Below are positions 4,218 through 5,203 of a DNA stretch of 5,203 bases, one piece after another (the stretch's first letter is position 1; every line of letters begins with the position of its first letter). The notes under the pieces were generated by a model that made no database searches, was not told where the DNA came from, and worked only from the letters and a program-made list of their open reading frames with translations. Position numbers and translations under genes: made by a program. The DNA lies in contig CAKQVV010000128.1 of assembly GCA_934277845.1 (NCBI GenBank), positions 1-5,203 on the forward strand, in the 5' to 3' direction. The DNA is from an uncultured Clostridia bacterium. Lineage in GTDB: Bacteria; Bacillota; Clostridia; Christensenellales; Pumilibacteraceae.

Positions 4218-5203
4218 ATGAAAACCATGGACATAAGCGTCAATATTTCGGAAGCGATAACCGCGCTTACGCAAAAGCCAGTGCTGTCCACGAGCGCGGA
4301 ACGCGTGTTTATCTTGGACGAAATCAAATCGGACAAAAAAGAATTGCCGCAGCCGCTACGATTTGCGTTCACGATGCAAACGCTGCTCGGCCGTGTTTCC
4401 GTGCCCGTCGAACCTTATGATATTATCGCCGGCAGGGCGCCCGATCGCCTGCTAACCGACGAGGAAGAGCAGCGGTTCAAGGAATACAACGCTTCGCCAG
4501 ATAACCCGAACAAGATCGTGTTGTTCGACTCGGGACACGGCACCTACGACTGGCAGTCGCTGCTCGAACTCGGCTTGGGCGGACTTATCGAAAAAGCGAA
4601 AGGGCGAAAGAAAAGCGCAACGCCCGAACAAATCGTGTTTCTGGACGGTATAATCGGAGTACTCGGCGCGATTTCCGACTATATCGCAAGATACGCCGTC
4701 GAAGCCGAAAATTGCGGCAAACCCGACCTTGCGGCAACTCTTCGCGCGGTTATTCTCGATCCGCCGCGTTCGTTCCGTGCCGCGCTTCAACTGCTGTGGA
4801 TAGTCGCGCTCGTCGACTGCGCTTACGTCACGCCCAACCCGACGCTTACGCTCGGTCGTATGGACGCGCTGCTTTATCCCTATTATAAAAACGATATTCG
4901 CGCCGGCACGCTTACGAGAGACGTTGCGAAAGACTATATCACCGACTACTACTGCAAGCACAACCTGATCATGGGCAGGGGCGAGCATCAGGTCGGCGGC
5001 GAGGATGCGACGGGATTTCAAAGAATGTGCAACTTCGACGCGCCGCAATATCTGCTTTTGGCAGGCTCGGACGCGGCAGGTAACTGTGCGGCGAACGAGT
5101 TGACCGAAGTTTTTGCCGAGTGTATAGAACCCGGATTCAAAAACCCCGTAATCGTCGTGTACTACACGAAAAACATGGATACCGAGCGTCCTAAGCTGTG
5201 GAA
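4218..5203 (+). CDS. Glycyl radical enzyme, pyruvate-formate-lyase-like (N-terminal part, runs off window)
   Basis: An open frame of 328 complete codons with no stop to the right edge. Family landmarks in order: EPYDIIAG (65-72, the usual 'EL.VG' site), GHGTYDWQSLLELGLGGL (106-123), PRSFRAALQLLW (183-194), GRMDALLYPYYKNDI (213-227), GTLTRDVAKDYI (230-241) and the GSD..GN..NELT block (283-296). These match the PFL/glycerol-dehydratase barrel. The active-site cysteine (expected about 60-80 residues further) and the C-terminal glycyl loop lie outside the window, so reaction and substrate cannot be assigned. The N-terminus (1-60) and the 253-282 segment look unlike well-known members, suggesting a divergent subfamily. 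ATG 4218 directly follows the transporter's TAA, with GGGG (4211-4214) just before, so translation is probably coupled; ATG 4227 is an alternative start. Activity would need an S-adenosylmethionine-radical activase, not seen here. Confidence 0.88.
   Translation, partial: MKTMDISVNISEAITALTQKPVLSTSAERVFILDEIKSDKKELPQPLRFAFTMQTLLGRVSVPVEPYDIIAGRAPDRLLTDEEEQRFKEYNASPDNPNKIVLFDSGHGTYDWQSLLELGLGGLIEKAKGRKKSATPEQIVFLDGIIGVLGAISDYIARYAVEAENCGKPDLAATLRAVILDPPRSFRAALQLLWIVALVDCAYVTPNPTLTLGRMDALLYPYYKNDIRAGTLTRDVAKDYITDYYCKHNLIMGRGEHQVGGEDATGFQRMCNFDAPQYLLLAGSDAAGNCAANELTEVFAECIEPGFKNPVIVVYYTKNMDTERPKLW

Noticed and set aside
4452..5048. A 198-codon minus-strand frame at the right end
   Set aside because: It is antisense to the glycyl radical enzyme frame, which carries clear family motifs throughout.

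Overview
The window reads as a stretch of chromosome from an anaerobic Bacillota, probably a gut-type clostridium of about 50-55% GC. The grounds are strong GGAGG ribosome sites, consensus sigma-A-type promoters, a clostridial-type iron alcohol dehydrogenase and an oxygen-sensitive glycyl radical enzyme. The lineage is an inference; no marker gene is present.

Layout. (a) Positions 1-408 are AT-rich, about 36% GC over the small gene at 121-408. They hold the tail of an unidentified gene (ends at 83) and a 95-residue orphan protein resembling the N-terminal core-binding (SAM-like) domain of tyrosine recombinases. (b) At about position 417 the composition jumps to about 55% GC. There a short DtxR/MntR-family metalloregulator (458-820) begins, behind its own promoter with a perfect 17-bp palindrome in the spacer, and it is closed by a hairpin terminator. 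(c) An iron-containing alcohol dehydrogenase (1030-2196) stands alone between a fully consensus promoter and a bidirectional terminator. (d) An AraC-family regulator on the minus strand (2292-3134, or 3179 with the longer start) converges on that terminator. (e) Divergent from it, a ten-helix DMT-superfamily transporter (3258-4217) is followed with no gap (stop TAA directly abutting ATG) by a pyruvate-formate-lyase-like glycyl radical enzyme that runs off the window (4218-5203).

How they may work together. The AraC regulator, transporter and glycyl radical enzyme look like one inducible unit: the regulator senses a small molecule, the transporter moves it and the radical enzyme converts it. 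The regulator-transporter intergenic region carries three copies of an ACAATAGTC-type repeat, over both predicted promoters and the transporter start codon, which are good candidate operators. The substrate cannot be read from this window, because the catalytic cysteine, the glycyl loop and any activating enzyme lie beyond its end. The alcohol dehydrogenase is transcribed separately, and a role with the radical enzyme is only possible. The DtxR-type regulator carries a methionine/cysteine (iron-type) ligand set in a short, MntR-sized protein.

The best candidate for an undescribed system is the AraC / DMT transporter / divergent glycyl radical enzyme locus.
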